Source: Ferruginibacter sp. (GTDB lineage Bacteria > Bacteroidota > Bacteroidia > Chitinophagales > Chitinophagaceae). From it: a stretch of 45,412 nt of DNA. The DNA lies in NCBI GenBank assembly GCA_025350645.1, contig JANXXM010000086.1:1-45412 (forward strand). Direction: 5' to 3'. The notes beneath the pieces were generated by a model. It was not told where the DNA came from and ran no database searches. It saw only the letters and a program-made list of their open reading frames with translations. How positions within the stretch are numbered: position 1 is the stretch's first letter; every line of letters begins with the position of its first letter. Shown here in pieces: positions 16,250-24,400 of the stretch. A program made the translations under genes and the position numbers.

Positions 16250-18358
16250 TTAAATAGCAGGAGGATTAATTAACTCTTCCGGCAATTCATTTTTTGGTTC
16301 TTCTGTTACTACATCTTCCGGCTCTATACCCAATAATTTCTTTTCTTCAAAAGGTCTTTTCCCAATTAAAGCTTCTACATCACTCTTAAACAATACTTCC
16401 TTTTTCAACAGCTCTTTTGCAAGTAATTCCACATCGCCTTTTTTTTGTGTAAGCAACTCTTTTGTTTTAATGTATGCAGCATCTATTAATTTTCTTACCT
16501 CTTCATCTATAATTTTACCTGTTTCTTCACTATATGGTTTTGTGAAAGTGTTATCCTGATTAGGATCATAAAAACTTACGTTCCCTACTTTATCATTCAT
16601 ACCATAAACAGTTATCATACTGTAAGCAATCTTTGTTATTTGCTGCAGATCGTTACTTGCGCCGGTACTTATTTTACCAAAGAAAATATCTTCACTCGCA
16701 CGTCCGCCCAGCGTCATACAAATTTGATCCATCAGCTGATCAGTATTATAAAGGTATTGCTCCTTAGGCGTATATTGAGCGTAACCTAATGCTGCACTGC
16801 CTCTTGGCACAACAGTTACTTTTAATAATGGGTAAGCATGTTCCAGATACCAGCCGCAGATGGCATGACCAGCTTCGTGGTATGCAATAATTTCTTTTTC
16901 CTCGGGGGAAATAATTTTGTTTCTTTTTTCCAATCCGCCAATTACCCTATCAATAGCATCCTGAAAATCGCTCATGTCTACTGCTTCTTTATTTTTACGT
17001 GCGGCTATTAAAGCGGCCTCGTTGCACACATTGGCAATATCTGCTCCTGCAAAACCTGGTGTTTGCTCAGCCAGTTTGTGTATATCCAGTTTTTGAGAAA
17101 TTTTTATAGGCATTAAATGCACTTTAAAAATAGCCTCCCTTCCCACAAGGTCGGGTCTGTCAATAGTTATTTGTCTGTCAAACCTACCTGGGCGCAAAAG
17201 TGCAGTATCTAATACATCAGGTCTGTTAGTAGCGGCAAGAATTATAATACCAAGATCAGTACCAAAACCATCCATTTCTACGAGCAGTTGGTTCAACGTA
17301 TTTTCTCTTTCGTCATTGCTCATCATTACATTTTTGCCTCTGGCTCTTCCTATAGCATCTATTTCATCTATAAAAATAATACAGGGTGCTTTTTCCCTTG
17401 CCTGCTTAAATAAATCCCTTACCCTACTTGCGCCAACACCTACAAACATCTCTACAAAATCGCTTCCGCTAAGGCTAAAGAAGGGTACCTGAGCCTCGCC
17501 TGCTACTGCTTTTGCCAGCAAAGTTTTACCGGTGCCCGGAGGGCCTACAAGCAATGCACCTTTTGGTATTTTGCCCCCAAGAGCTGTATATTTTTTTGGA
17601 TTTTTTAAAAAGTCTACAATTTCCATTACTTCCACTTTTGCTTCATCAAGCCCGGCTACATCGCCAAAATTTATATTTACCCTGGTGCCTTTATCAAACA
17701 ATGTAGCCTTGGATTTTCCTATACTAAAAATTCCTCCTGGTCCGCCACCGCCCGGACCGCCTGCACCTACTTTGCGCATCATCATTACAAATAATAATCC
17801 TATGAGCAAAATGGGCAATAGTGTTTTTAAAAGATCGCTCATAATCTCTCCTTCTTCTACAAAATTTGGCGATATTCTTTTAAATTCCGGATGATCTTTA
17901 TAAATATCATCCAATTGCTTTGTAAAAGTTTCTGCATTGGCTATATTAAAATAAACCTGCGGGGTAATTGTTTTTTTAAGTGCCTCATATTCCTGATCGT
18001 TTACAATGGTTTTATAAAATGCAGTTTTATTTTTTACACTGTCTGCGTTTAAATAAATGCGTACAAAATCCCTGTTTCTTACAACTATCAATCCCTTCTT
18101 CTCTTTGTTAGTGGCATTGTCTTCTAAAATATCTCCGGCTTTTAAAATATTGATAAGACTTCCCTGGTTTATTTCTATACCTACAGTGCTTACCGTTCTA
18201 AAAACGTTATATAAAATCAATGCTAAAAAAAGAATTCCATATATCCAATAGATATTGAATTTGGTTTTCTTTTTATTGGGATCTTCGCCTATTGGCGGAA
18301 TATTATTGGGAGAAAGTTTGTTTTTTTGCTCCTGCTGATTCTTATTTGGTTGTGCCAT
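16250..18358 (-). CDS. ftsH: ATP-dependent zinc metalloprotease FtsH
   Basis: FtsH is the membrane-bound AAA+ protease that degrades unassembled membrane proteins and short-lived regulators. The 702-residue protein has a charged N-terminal tail, a first membrane helix (about 37-55), a periplasmic domain, a second helix (about 176-194), a glycine-rich linker, Walker A GPPGTGKT (272-279), Walker B IIFIDEID (327-334), the second region of homology near 379-393 and the zinc motif HEAGH (494-498). The C-terminus is rich in acidic residues and proline. Length and motifs are complete. It follows rsfS by 33 bp and precedes the LUD gene by 8 bp. Confidence 0.98.
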   Translation of the reverse strand: MAQPNKNQQEQKNKLSPNNIPPIGEDPNKKKTKFNIYWIYGILFLALILYNVFRTVSTVGIEINQGSLINILKAGDILEDNATNKEKKGLIVVRNRDFVRIYLNADSVKNKTAFYKTIVNDQEYEALKKTITPQVYFNIANAETFTKQLDDIYKDHPEFKRISPNFVEEGEIMSDLLKTLLPILLIGLLFVMMMRKVGAGGPGGGGPGGIFSIGKSKATLFDKGTRVNINFGDVAGLDEAKVEVMEIVDFLKNPKKYTALGGKIPKGALLVGPPGTGKTLLAKAVAGEAQVPFFSLSGSDFVEMFVGVGASRVRDLFKQAREKAPCIIFIDEIDAIGRARGKNVMMSNDERENTLNQLLVEMDGFGTDLGIIILAATNRPDVLDTALLRPGRFDRQITIDRPDLVGREAIFKVHLMPIKISQKLDIHKLAEQTPGFAGADIANVCNEAALIAARKNKEAVDMSDFQDAIDRVIGGLEKRNKIISPEEKEIIAYHEAGHAICGWYLEHAYPLLKVTVVPRGSAALGYAQYTPKEQYLYNTDQLMDQICMTLGGRASEDIFFGKISTGASNDLQQITKIAYSMITVYGMNDKVGNVSFYDPNQDNTFTKPYSEETGKIIDEEVRKLIDAAYIKTKELLTQKKGDVELLAKELLKKEVLFKSDVEALIGKRPFEEKKLLGIEPEDVVTEEPKNELPEELINPPAI

Positions 18359-18391
18359 TTATTTGTATTAAAACACTTTTCTTTTTAGATA

Positions 18392-18826
18392 TTAATTGGT
18401 ATGTTCTGCGGATACTGCATCGCTCCACATTTCCTCTAACTGATAAAATTTTCTTGTTTCCGGAAGCATTACATGTACTACCACGTTTACATAATCTATC
18501 AAAATCCATTGCTGAGCCTGCCTGCCTTCGTGTTTGTATGCAGCTTCTCCACACTTATCCTTCACGAGAAATTCTATTTCATCAGCTACTGCTTTTAAAA
18601 GTGTTGGATTATTTGCTTCGCAGATAATAAAAAAATCTGCCACAGCTTCGGGTATTTTTCTGAGATCTAAACTCACAATATTTTCACCCTTTTTTTCATT
18701 AATGGCTTCAATAATTGTTTTTATAATTTTACTGTTCTTTGTGAGCCTGGTAATAGTACTCTTTTTTCGTGTTTCCAATACGCTTAGGTTGTTATTCAAA
18801 TTTCTGCTTTTTTTATTAATGAACAT
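18392..18826 (-). CDS. rsfS: Ribosome silencing factor RsfS
   Basis: RsfS binds ribosomal protein L14 (uL14) and blocks subunit joining when nutrients run low. The 144-residue protein from ATG 18826 has the family core from NSKIIKTIIEAINEKKGENI, then VSLDLRKIPEAVADFFIICEA, HEGRQAQQWILIDYVNVVVHV and a C-terminal YQLEEMWSDA. It has about 30 extra N-terminal residues relative to the family, so a later start is possible; a TTG four codons upstream of the ATG is less likely. It heads the rsfS-ftsH-LUD set and is divergent from birA. Confidence 0.93.
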   Translation of the reverse strand: MFINKKSRNLNNNLSVLETRKKSTITRLTKNSKIIKTIIEAINEKKGENIVSLDLRKIPEAVADFFIICEANNPTLLKAVADEIEFLVKDKCGEAAYKHEGRQAQQWILIDYVNVVVHVMLPETRKFYQLEEMWSDAVSAEHTN

Positions 18827-18878
18827 CCTGTTTTGCAAGATGATGAAGTGCTTAAAAATGTAGTGTACATTTAGACTT

Positions 18879-18886
18879 CAAAAATA
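18879..18886 (-). promoter_or_regulatory. Putative -7 element for rsfS-ftsH-LUD
   Basis: The minus strand reads TATTTTTG, matching TAnnTTTG, in the rsfS/birA divergent region and would give a leader of roughly 45-50 bases before the ATG at 18826. No clear -33 TTTG is seen at the usual spacing. Confidence 0.4.
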
Positions 18887-18915
18887 CAATTTCTTTTTTA
18901 TACGCAGATTGTAAT

Positions 18916-19665
18916 ATGGAACAAAACGCACTTTTTAGTATTTTAGATAGCGTGGAAAGTACCAACAACTATGCCACCGCACAAGCACATGCAGGAATGG
19001 CTACACCCGGACAATCCTGGTTTGCCAAAGAGCAGTATGCAGGCAAGGGACAACGGGGTAAAAGCTGGAAAAGTACCCCTGGTCAAAATATAATTTTAAG
19101 TATAGCTATATGCCCAAACCATCTATTTAAAGCCAAACCATTTATTTTAAGTGCCCTAATTGCAAATGTTTGTCGCAATTTTTTGATGATGTTTACCGCT
19201 GATCAAATAAAAATAAAATGGCCAAATGATATTTATTGGCATGACGGAAAGGCAGGGGGCATTTTAATTGAAAACATTTACAAAGGAAATGACTGGCTTT
19301 GGGCCATAGCTGGTATAGGAATAAATATTAATGAAACAAAATTTAACGAGCACATTAAAAATGGTATTTCTTTAAAACTTATAACTGGCAAAAGCTACGA
19401 TGTAATTTTACTTGCAAAACAATTGCATGAAATGATTGTAGCCGCTTTAAACAATTTTAGTGAAGCGGATGCACTGGCAACTCTAACAGCATTAAACGAT
19501 AACTTGTACAAAAAAGGAGAAATTATTACGGTTAAAAAAGCCAGTGCTATTTTTGAAACCAAAATAAAAGCTGTAAATGAATATGGGCAATTACTTACAG
19601 AAGATGTTATAGAAAGGGTTTTTGATGTGGGGGAAATAGCATTTGTGTTTAAAGCTCATTTTTAA
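18916..19665 (+). CDS. birA: Biotin--[acetyl-CoA-carboxylase] ligase
   Basis: This ligase activates biotin with ATP and attaches it to the biotin carrier protein of acetyl-CoA carboxylase. The 249-residue protein lacks the N-terminal DNA-binding domain of Escherichia coli BirA, so it is a catalytic-only (group I) ligase without repressor function. Motifs are the SVESTNNYA start of the catalytic domain, the biotinyl-AMP loop GKGQRGKSWKS (residues 47-57), KIKWPNDIYW and the GGILIE strand. It is divergent from rsfS, a pairing I recall from related genomes. Confidence 0.94.
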   Translation: MEQNALFSILDSVESTNNYATAQAHAGMATPGQSWFAKEQYAGKGQRGKSWKSTPGQNIILSIAICPNHLFKAKPFILSALIANVCRNFLMMFTADQIKIKWPNDIYWHDGKAGGILIENIYKGNDWLWAIAGIGININETKFNEHIKNGISLKLITGKSYDVILLAKQLHEMIVAALNNFSEADALATLTALNDNLYKKGEIITVKKASAIFETKIKAVNEYGQLLTEDVIERVFDVGEIAFVFKAHF

Positions 19666-19735
19666 AAACGAAATTATTTTGTAAAAATGAATGTATTATT
19701 ATTTTCATTCGTGTATCTAAAGAACAAATAAAAAA

Positions 19736-20032
19736 TTAAATTTCTTCAGCAGCTCTTGCCTCTATTTCATACTTATTATTGTAATAGCCTTTGCGCATAC
19801 TTTCCCACAAATACTTTGCTATAAAAATACCAAAGCCATTTTCTTTAAACTGTTTTATATGGCAAAGCTCATGCTTTAACCAACGGGTATCATTTAAAAA
19901 ATTTGTTTTGGTTGTACCATATAAATGAATTGTTTTACCGAGCACCATTGCTACGGAGCCTGCTTTTAATTTTTTTGCGGCAATAGCGGCGAGCAAGGAA
20001 TTTTCTTTTATATGATAAATCGGTTTATCCAT
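19736..20032 (-). CDS. Small HExxH protein (DUF4157-like)
   Basis: A 98-residue protein with a central HELCHIKQF, an HExxH-type zinc motif, after a GTTKTNFLNDTRWLKHELC stretch, and a C-terminal EIEARAAEEI that could supply a third ligand. It resembles the compact metallopeptidase-like DUF4157 domains. There is no signal peptide. Its start overlaps the end of bcp by 8 bp, so it is translationally linked to bcp and to the M23 peptidase gene. Proteolytic activity is unproven; only the motif is seen. Confidence 0.75.
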   Translation of the reverse strand: MDKPIYHIKENSLLAAIAAKKLKAGSVAMVLGKTIHLYGTTKTNFLNDTRWLKHELCHIKQFKENGFGIFIAKYLWESMRKGYYNNKYEIEARAAEEI

Positions 20033-20489
20033 GCCATGCTACTAATATTTCGGCTGTATGGTTCTTTGTATCTGGCTTGAGAATGATATTTTTTATCTTT
20101 CCATTTTCATCTATTAAAAAAGTAGTGCGGTGTATGCCATCATAGGTTTTGCCCATAAATTTCTTTTCTCCCCACACCCCATATTTCTCTGCAATGCTGT
20201 GGTCTTCATCTGCAATAAGGGCAAAAGGGAGTTCGTATTTTTCTTCAAATTTTTTATGCTTTTTTACTGCGTCGGGGCTCACGCCTATAATTTCGTAACC
20301 TTTGTGCAGCAGTTGGGTATAATTATCCCGCAGGTTACATGCCTGTGCAGTGCAGCCGGGCGTATCATCTTTGGGATAAAAATAAAGTATAAGTTTTTTT
20401 CCGGAAAAATCTTTTAAAGAAATACTGCTGCCGTTTTGATCGGTACCTTTAAAAGCAGGGGCTTTGCTATTTATTTTTAAAGTGGTCAT
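20025..20489 (-). CDS. bcp: Thioredoxin-dependent thiol peroxidase (Bcp/PrxQ)
   Basis: A peroxiredoxin that reduces hydrogen peroxide and organic hydroperoxides using thioredoxin. The 154-residue protein from ATG 20489 begins MTTLKINSKAPAF and has YPKDDTPGCTAQAC with the peroxidatic C46 and a second cysteine C51 five residues later, the PrxQ arrangement, then GISPD-like VIGVSPDAVKKHKKF and the RTTFLID strand. An upstream in-frame start (20540) would overlap the M23 gene by 44 bp and adds no conserved sequence, so it is rejected. The ATG lies 7 bp after the M23 stop. Confidence 0.95.
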   Translation of the reverse strand: MTTLKINSKAPAFKGTDQNGSSISLKDFSGKKLILYFYPKDDTPGCTAQACNLRDNYTQLLHKGYEIIGVSPDAVKKHKKFEEKYELPFALIADEDHSIAEKYGVWGEKKFMGKTYDGIHRTTFLIDENGKIKNIILKPDTKNHTAEILVAWHG

Positions 20490-20496
20490 AAATTTT

Positions 20497-22206
20497 TTAT
20501 CTGCTGAAATGATATAATTTTTCGGTTTTATTACCGGCAAGATCGGTTGCGGTAATCTTTAATTCGTGTGTGCCCGCTGGGCAATGTTCATCAAATATAT
20601 AAATAAAGTTTTTTCCTTTATCGTTGGTAAAGCGAAGCCAGTTTCCATCTAATAATGCAGTAAAATCCTCAAGGTCTTCACAATTATCTTTTACAGAAAA
20701 TACTATTCGGTTAAGTTTTGCCACATTCATTCCATTGCTAAAACCTATGGGAGTAACCACCGGTGCTTCATCATCTGCCAGTAACTGAAAATAGCCAAAC
20801 TCCCGGAAGGAAGCACTATAAAATCCATTGTTATATTTTGCCTTTTTATAATCCTGTTTGCTGCCGTAAAAGCGTTTCATTACTATCTTTCCGGTATCTG
20901 CAGCTTCAAAGTTTTCTTTAATATTTATAGTAAAATTGGTGTGTACAGGAATAGTCGCATTGTTTAGCTGGTAAATTAATTTTCCTGTGGCAGAGGGTAT
21001 TTCTTTGTAAATAAAATTAATAGTATCGTACAATGCATTTTCCGGTAAATAAAATTTTATAGTGCTTCGCTCAAAAATATTTATATAATTGGGTATCAAT
21101 TTTTGGGTTGAATCATCAACGTGTTGGCTGCGCATATTTTTATTGGCTTGCAGTAAAAACTTTAGGGTTGAAATATTTCCATTCGCATCTGCAACGGTTA
21201 TTTTTATCTGATGACTCGTATCATTCATTAAAATTATTCCTGCATTTTTATCTGTTGTATAAATACCGTTCTTATACCCGGGTAATGGAGACAAATATTG
21301 TACATAAGGCCCGCCATTGCTGTGTAGTTTATAATCTATGTGTGCATTTAAATACCTTGTTTCATCATAACTGATACTGTCCATTTCAAAGCCGCTTACT
21401 CTTTTATCGTCGCAAAAAATGGCTGCTCCATAAATACCATTTTGGTTGGTAGAGCCGGTATAGCGATCGTAAGCTGTAATAGCAAAACTTATTTTATTAG
21501 AAGGTGCAATTATGCTTCCTGTTACAGGAATATAAACTCCATTTATTTTTTTAAGCGGATAAAATCGGGGCGACTGATCATAGGTGCTAATCTCTCTGTC
21601 ATATACTGCCAGCCTTATTATTTCTGGCGGAATATTATCTTCAATATCAAAATTAAAAAGTAAAGGGTTTAAATTTTTATCAGATTTAGTATTCCTTATT
21701 TCAAAATGGGTATGTGGCCCCTGAGAGCCGCCGGTATTGCCGCTGGCAGCAATACGATCTCCCTTTTTTATGGGGAAAAGGCTGGCGGGTATATCCAGAT
21801 AAACGCTCCAGTGCTTTAAAAGATACTGTTGTATGGTTACATAGTTTTCCAATGCGGGCTCAAAAGTATTGAGGTGAGCATACAACGTGGTAAGACCATT
21901 GGGATGGTTTATGTAAATGCACCTTCCAAAACCAAAAGATTCTATTTTTACTTTGGCAATATACCCATCTGCCGCAGCATATACCGGTATATTTTCTTTT
22001 TGGTCTGTGCGACAATCCAGCCCCATGTGATAATGATTTGGCCGCAGCTCTCCAAAATTTGCAGCAAGACCTTTTTTGGCCCCAACCGGCCACTGAAAGT
22101 ATTGTTGCGGATAATTTTTTTGATTAATGTGCTGTGCAAAAATAATATTGCAAAAACAAACAGCAACAATGGTAAAAAAATACTTTTGTAGTAAGGATAT
22201 GTTCAT
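20497..22206 (-). CDS. M23 family metallopeptidase, exported
   Basis: A 569-residue protein with an N-terminal signal peptide (about residues 1-24, ending CNIIFAQ) and a LytM/M23 zinc endopeptidase domain at the N-terminal side of the mature protein. The zinc and catalytic residues are visible: H60 and D64 in HYHMGLD, H111 in YAHLN, and H165/H167 in GPHTHFEI. M23 enzymes cut peptide cross-links of peptidoglycan. The long C-terminal part (about 190-569) is beta-rich with immunoglobulin-like segments, including a DLAGN-type ending, of unknown role. It heads an operon with bcp and the small HExxH gene. Confidence 0.92.
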   Translation of the reverse strand: MNISLLQKYFFTIVAVCFCNIIFAQHINQKNYPQQYFQWPVGAKKGLAANFGELRPNHYHMGLDCRTDQKENIPVYAAADGYIAKVKIESFGFGRCIYINHPNGLTTLYAHLNTFEPALENYVTIQQYLLKHWSVYLDIPASLFPIKKGDRIAASGNTGGSQGPHTHFEIRNTKSDKNLNPLLFNFDIEDNIPPEIIRLAVYDREISTYDQSPRFYPLKKINGVYIPVTGSIIAPSNKISFAITAYDRYTGSTNQNGIYGAAIFCDDKRVSGFEMDSISYDETRYLNAHIDYKLHSNGGPYVQYLSPLPGYKNGIYTTDKNAGIILMNDTSHQIKITVADANGNISTLKFLLQANKNMRSQHVDDSTQKLIPNYINIFERSTIKFYLPENALYDTINFIYKEIPSATGKLIYQLNNATIPVHTNFTINIKENFEAADTGKIVMKRFYGSKQDYKKAKYNNGFYSASFREFGYFQLLADDEAPVVTPIGFSNGMNVAKLNRIVFSVKDNCEDLEDFTALLDGNWLRFTNDKGKNFIYIFDEHCPAGTHELKITATDLAGNKTEKLYHFSR

Positions 22207-22360
22207 ATAAATTTCAACTGAGCATAAAAATCAAAGTTAGTCTATCTCTCATTTTGTTGTACAGCAGATTTTTTTATAAGATTAATTTTTAAAATGAAGA
22301 ATAAATTTCCCGCATTTTATTAGGTATGCTTTTTGAAACATATAATCAAAATATTAAGCT

Positions 22361-22735
22361 ATGTCAGAAAAAAACAAAAAACAATTCGGAGTTTGGATGG
22401 ATTCTCATCATGCAACAATAGTAGGAAAAGAAAATAATGAAGGTGAAAAATTTATTATTTTAGAACATGTAAAAAACGATACTGCAGGCAGTAACTCTAG
22501 TGAAAAAACAGCAAACAATGCAGAAAAAATGCTATTGCAAAAATTTTTTAAAGAAATAACTACCCACATGCAAAATGCGGAAGAAGTACATGTAACCGGC
22601 ACCGGCACAGCGCAAGAGCAGTTTATACATTACCTGGCAGAAACTCCACAGTTTAAAAATACAATAGCAAAAGAAACCACTTCAAATAAAATGAGTGATG
22701 AAAAATTGGTGGAATTTATTTCAGATAAATTTTAG
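22361..22735 (+). CDS. Conserved hypothetical protein, possibly eRF1-domain-like
   Basis: A 124-residue soluble protein. The N-terminus KKQFGVWMDSHHATIVG reads like a beta-strand entry followed by EGEKFIILEHV, and the C-terminal half has EVHVTGTGTAQEQFIHYLAETPQFKN and SNKMSDEKLVEFISDKF. The VTGTGTAQEQF segment is reminiscent of the release-factor-like (eRF1 domain 2 / baeRF) fold, but I only infer this. It recurs in Bacteroidota as an uncharacterised gene. No signal peptide or membrane helix. A strong intrinsic terminator lies 45 bp after its stop, so it is a single-gene unit. Confidence 0.75.
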   Translation: MSEKNKKQFGVWMDSHHATIVGKENNEGEKFIILEHVKNDTAGSNSSEKTANNAEKMLLQKFFKEITTHMQNAEEVHVTGTGTAQEQFIHYLAETPQFKNTIAKETTSNKMSDEKLVEFISDKF

Positions 22736-22779
22736 TATCCCGTTTTTTAAAAAACCTCCTCATTTTAAAAACCTTTTAA

Positions 22780-22815
22780 AAAACCTGCTTAAACAAAGCT
22801 GGTTTTAATTTTTTT
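22780..22815 (+). terminator. Intrinsic terminator after the 124-residue hypothetical gene
   Basis: AAAACC (22780-22785) pairs with GGTTTT (22801-22806) and, inside a T-T mismatch, GCTT (22787-22790) pairs with AAGC (22796-22799) around an AAACA loop. Seven Ts follow at 22809-22815. It is correctly placed after the rightward gene ending at 22735. Confidence 0.72.
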
Positions 22816-22829
22816 GCTAAAGCTTACTG

Positions 22830-22847
22830 CTTAAAATATATTTTAAG
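22830..22847. repeat. Perfect 18-bp AT-rich palindrome
   Basis: CTTAAAATATATTTTAAG is an exact palindrome with no central spacer. It lies between the terminator at 22780-22815 and the 3' end of the nhaA remnant. It could be an operator, an extruding structure or a scar; no gene start is close enough to assign it. Confidence 0.75.
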
Positions 22848-22915
22848 GCAACCGAAATTAGTAAATAACATTTTTATATTTAAAAAATATAGCAGGCTTG
22901 CTATTGCAGAAATAC

Positions 22916-23234
22916 TTACACTTGTAATATAGCCACTCTTGCTATATCTCTTGCATCTGTATTACTATAAGCAAGCATAGTGGTAAATATTGACATTGTA
23001 AAACCAATGCCAGCCATGGTTCCCATGCCCAATATTTGCTTCCAGTTTATATTTATAGGCAATGTTGCCACATTAAATGATACCAATAAATAACTTAAAA
23101 AAAATATGCTTAAGGGCTTACCTATAACCAGACAGGATATAATCATACCAATAGCATAAATTAAAAAGTTCACGCACATAGTATGGGCTACATTTTCTAG
23201 TATTTTAAGTTTTAAAAAAGATGAGCGTAAGTCA
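22916..23234 (-). pseudogene. Remnant of a NhaA-type Na+/H+ antiporter gene
   Basis: NhaA exchanges sodium for protons in the inner membrane and is normally near 390 residues. Here only about 100 residues of its C-terminal part are readable: VNFLIYAIG, then IGKPLSIFFLSYLL, then NWKQILGMGTMAGIGFTMSIF, an unmistakable NhaA signature, and DARDIARVAILQV. The N-terminal two-thirds is missing, and the loop between VNFLIYA and the GKPLSIF helix is shorter than in intact NhaA, suggesting an internal deletion. No proper start exists: the nearest ATG is inside the remnant at 23179. The frame stops at 22916, and the next frame continues with a hydrophobic SISAIASLLYFL, so the end may be frameshifted as well. 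It immediately follows the porin stop. Confidence 0.85.
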
Positions 23235-24317
23235 TTAAAATTTATATACTGCGGCCAGTAATGCACTAGTGGTAGATTTGGTGACAGCACCGTCATTTTT
23301 TAGGAATATATCTGCCTGTGCAGTTTCAAACCGCAGCTCTGGTATAATGGTTAGCGGTCCCACTTTATAATTGAGAGATAGGGTATTAGCGAAAATATTT
23401 TTAGTATTGAAATAAACAGTTTTGTTATCGCTAATGTATTCGCTTCTAAGGGTAAGTCCAATATTTTCTACAGGATCAAAATTTAAATATAATGCGTTGC
23501 CAACCCAACTTCCATCAACACCTGCACTGCTTTTTATTTGCTTTCGGGATTGGATGGTACCATTATACCCTACATTAAATTTGGAACTAATAATTCCATT
23601 AACAACAAGATCTACCTGGTTTAAAGATTTTAAACCACTGGGATTTGCACCACTATCAGACCTACCAAAACCCGAGTAATTAAGGTAGATTTTGAGCTTA
23701 CCATTTTTAGTTCCTCCGCTTACCTGCGCAATAAGATTTTTTGTGCTTGTAGTGGCCGTACTTTGATCAGTATAATTGGTAATACCCACCATAAATGATA
23801 TGACGCTGGTTGTGAAATCTGCTTTTACACCAGTATGAAAAAAAGGTCCGTTAGTAAACGTATAACTCATACTATAGTTTCTGTTAAGCGGAGCATCCAG
23901 TAATTCGTATCCTATGTGAGTAGCAAATTTGCCCATTGTAAATTTTACTGTAGCCGATGGCGCAAAAGTGAGATACGCCTGTTTTACCGGTGTAAGTGAA
24001 GCAAATCCGTTTTTTCCTTCTGCTGAAGAACCGTCGTTATAAGAAAATTCCTCTACTCTGCGCCCGAAACCAAGGTCTACAGTAGCACCTACTTTGCCTT
24101 TCATTGCTGTAGCATCTGCCCGTAAAGAAGCCATTCCAAGTTCGAAAGAATTTTGAGAATTGGTAAAACTGGTAAAATTATTTGTTTTACCTGCAAAATT
24201 GTATCTGTAATATCCATCAACAGATCCTGAAAATGCCAGCGTTTTTGTTGTATCCTGCGCATTTGCATTAAAAAACAGCCATGAAGTTGCTGCAGCTAAA
24301 AAGAATTTTCTTAACAT
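23235..24317 (-). CDS. Outer-membrane beta-barrel porin (BBP2-like)
   Basis: A 360-residue outer-membrane protein with a signal peptide (residues 1-20, ending FFNANAQ) and alternating-strand sequence throughout, finishing with LLAAVYKF, a terminal phenylalanine usual for barrel proteins. An early GYYRYNF strand and GKFATHIGYELLD fit the putative beta-barrel porin-2 family. It starts 83 bp after the ammonium transporter stop in the same direction and is probably co-transcribed, which suggests it may let ammonium or small nitrogen compounds cross the outer membrane; that is inference. The nhaA remnant begins directly at its stop. Confidence 0.85.
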   Translation of the reverse strand: MLRKFFLAAATSWLFFNANAQDTTKTLAFSGSVDGYYRYNFAGKTNNFTSFTNSQNSFELGMASLRADATAMKGKVGATVDLGFGRRVEEFSYNDGSSAEGKNGFASLTPVKQAYLTFAPSATVKFTMGKFATHIGYELLDAPLNRNYSMSYTFTNGPFFHTGVKADFTTSVISFMVGITNYTDQSTATTSTKNLIAQVSGGTKNGKLKIYLNYSGFGRSDSGANPSGLKSLNQVDLVVNGIISSKFNVGYNGTIQSRKQIKSSAGVDGSWVGNALYLNFDPVENIGLTLRSEYISDNKTVYFNTKNIFANTLSLNYKVGPLTIIPELRFETAQADIFLKNDGAVTKSTTSALLAAVYKF

Positions 24318-24400
24318 TGTAGTAGATTTTTATTATTAAGTAAGAGGTACAATCCTAAAACTTTGTGAGAGAAGTTTTTATATGGATTGTACCTTTTTGT

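Noticed and set aside
17532-17894. A proline-rich rightward frame inside ftsH
   Set aside because: The prolines arise from the complement of the FtsH glycine-rich linker codons.
22741-22815. Three similar TTTTAAAAA(A)CCT words that look like a short repeat array
   Set aside because: Spacing is irregular and copies are under 15 bases; the last one is simply the left arm of the terminator. Not a CRISPR array.
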